Below the pieces are notes generated by a model, which was not told where the DNA came from, did no database searches, and saw only the letters and a list, made by a program, of their open reading frames with translations. This document shows, in pieces, positions 32,771 to 32,811 of a DNA stretch of 32,811 bases. Origin of the DNA: Lentisphaeria bacterium. Lineage in GTDB: Bacteria > Verrucomicrobiota > Lentisphaeria > Victivallales > UBA1829. The first letter of the stretch is position 1, and every line of letters starts with the position of its first letter. Made by a program: the position numbers and the translations under genes. The stretch covers positions 1 through 32,811 of the forward strand of contig JAFXYP010000052.1 of assembly GCA_017541665.1 (NCBI GenBank), written 5' to 3'.

Positions 32771-32811
32771 ATATATCACCCGCTTGATTCGGAGTTATGA
32801 TTCGAGGCGAG

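Larger units (their letters stand above)
32158..32811. other. Right-end non-coding region
   Basis: No gene is supported in these 654 bases; a 61-residue open frame on the minus strand (32368-32553) has no ribosome site or recognisable product. The region holds the DeoR-operon promoter on the minus strand and two tandem promoters on the plus strand. It is noticeably more A/T-rich than the genes. Confidence 0.65.

Overview
The window is about 32.8 kb of GC-rich chromosomal DNA, densely coding on both strands, from a diderm (Gram-negative-type) bacterium. Evidence for two membranes: an apolipoprotein N-acyltransferase (Lnt), two small proteins with a signal peptide and a V-S-A-C lipobox, a DigH-type (GHL10) wall glycosidase, and a MurB-Ddl fusion for peptidoglycan synthesis. 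The mix (MurB-Ddl fusion, PcnB-like polymerase with a basic tail, E1-alpha/beta fusion, a pseudopilin-like tail domain on a membrane protein) would fit the Verrucomicrobiota/Lentisphaerae (PVC) side of the tree. That placement is inference; no rRNA gene is present to settle it.

Layout. 1-611 (-): 5' end of clpB, with a candidate operator upstream. 1135-5471 (+): citrate synthase, a YcfL-like lipoprotein, hisI, and a murB-ddl fusion that overlaps hisI, closed by a strong terminator. 5583-10408 (+): a YgjP-type metallopeptidase, then a promoter and a tight run of nitroreductase, unknown protein, tsaB and GHL10 glycosidase. 10562-14113 (+): MORN-type lipoprotein, M42 aminopeptidase, holA, HAD phosphatase. 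14218-16164 (-): lnt. 16275-21245 (+): nadB, pcnB, a secreted thioredoxin-fold/TPR-like protein, metallophosphoesterase. 21475-23900 (-): beta-class DNA methyltransferase and two membrane proteins, one with a nine-histidine run. 24086-26109 (-): serA-folK. 26255-32157 (-): a four-gene unit of DeoR regulator, E2, E3 and fused E1, i.e. a complete 2-oxo acid dehydrogenase complex. 32578-32770 (+): two consensus promoters firing off the right edge.

The most unusual structure lies at the two convergent gene junctions (14.1 kb and 21.2-21.5 kb). Both hold copies of one GC-rich, REP-like hairpin element: a GTAG/ATAG foot followed by a 7-bp stem that starts GTG and ends CAC, with a loop related to GCTTCGCT. 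Stem sequences differ between copies but the changes are compensated. In three unrelated genes (lnt, the metallophosphoesterase, the methyltransferase) the TAG of the foot is the stop codon, in the same reading phase; in lnt and the metallophosphoesterase the element also encodes the last residues (P-P-L-x-stop). At the second junction the element is expanded into three exact 42-bp tandem units. TAG is otherwise rare as a stop here; almost all other genes end in TGA.

Second-tier points: an E2 acyltransferase whose catalytic His is replaced by Arg; a recurring GGTG just upstream of the -10 box in several promoters; an 18-bp near-palindrome inside the DeoR-operon promoter; and a perfect 7-3-7 inverted repeat over a possible clpB -35 region.
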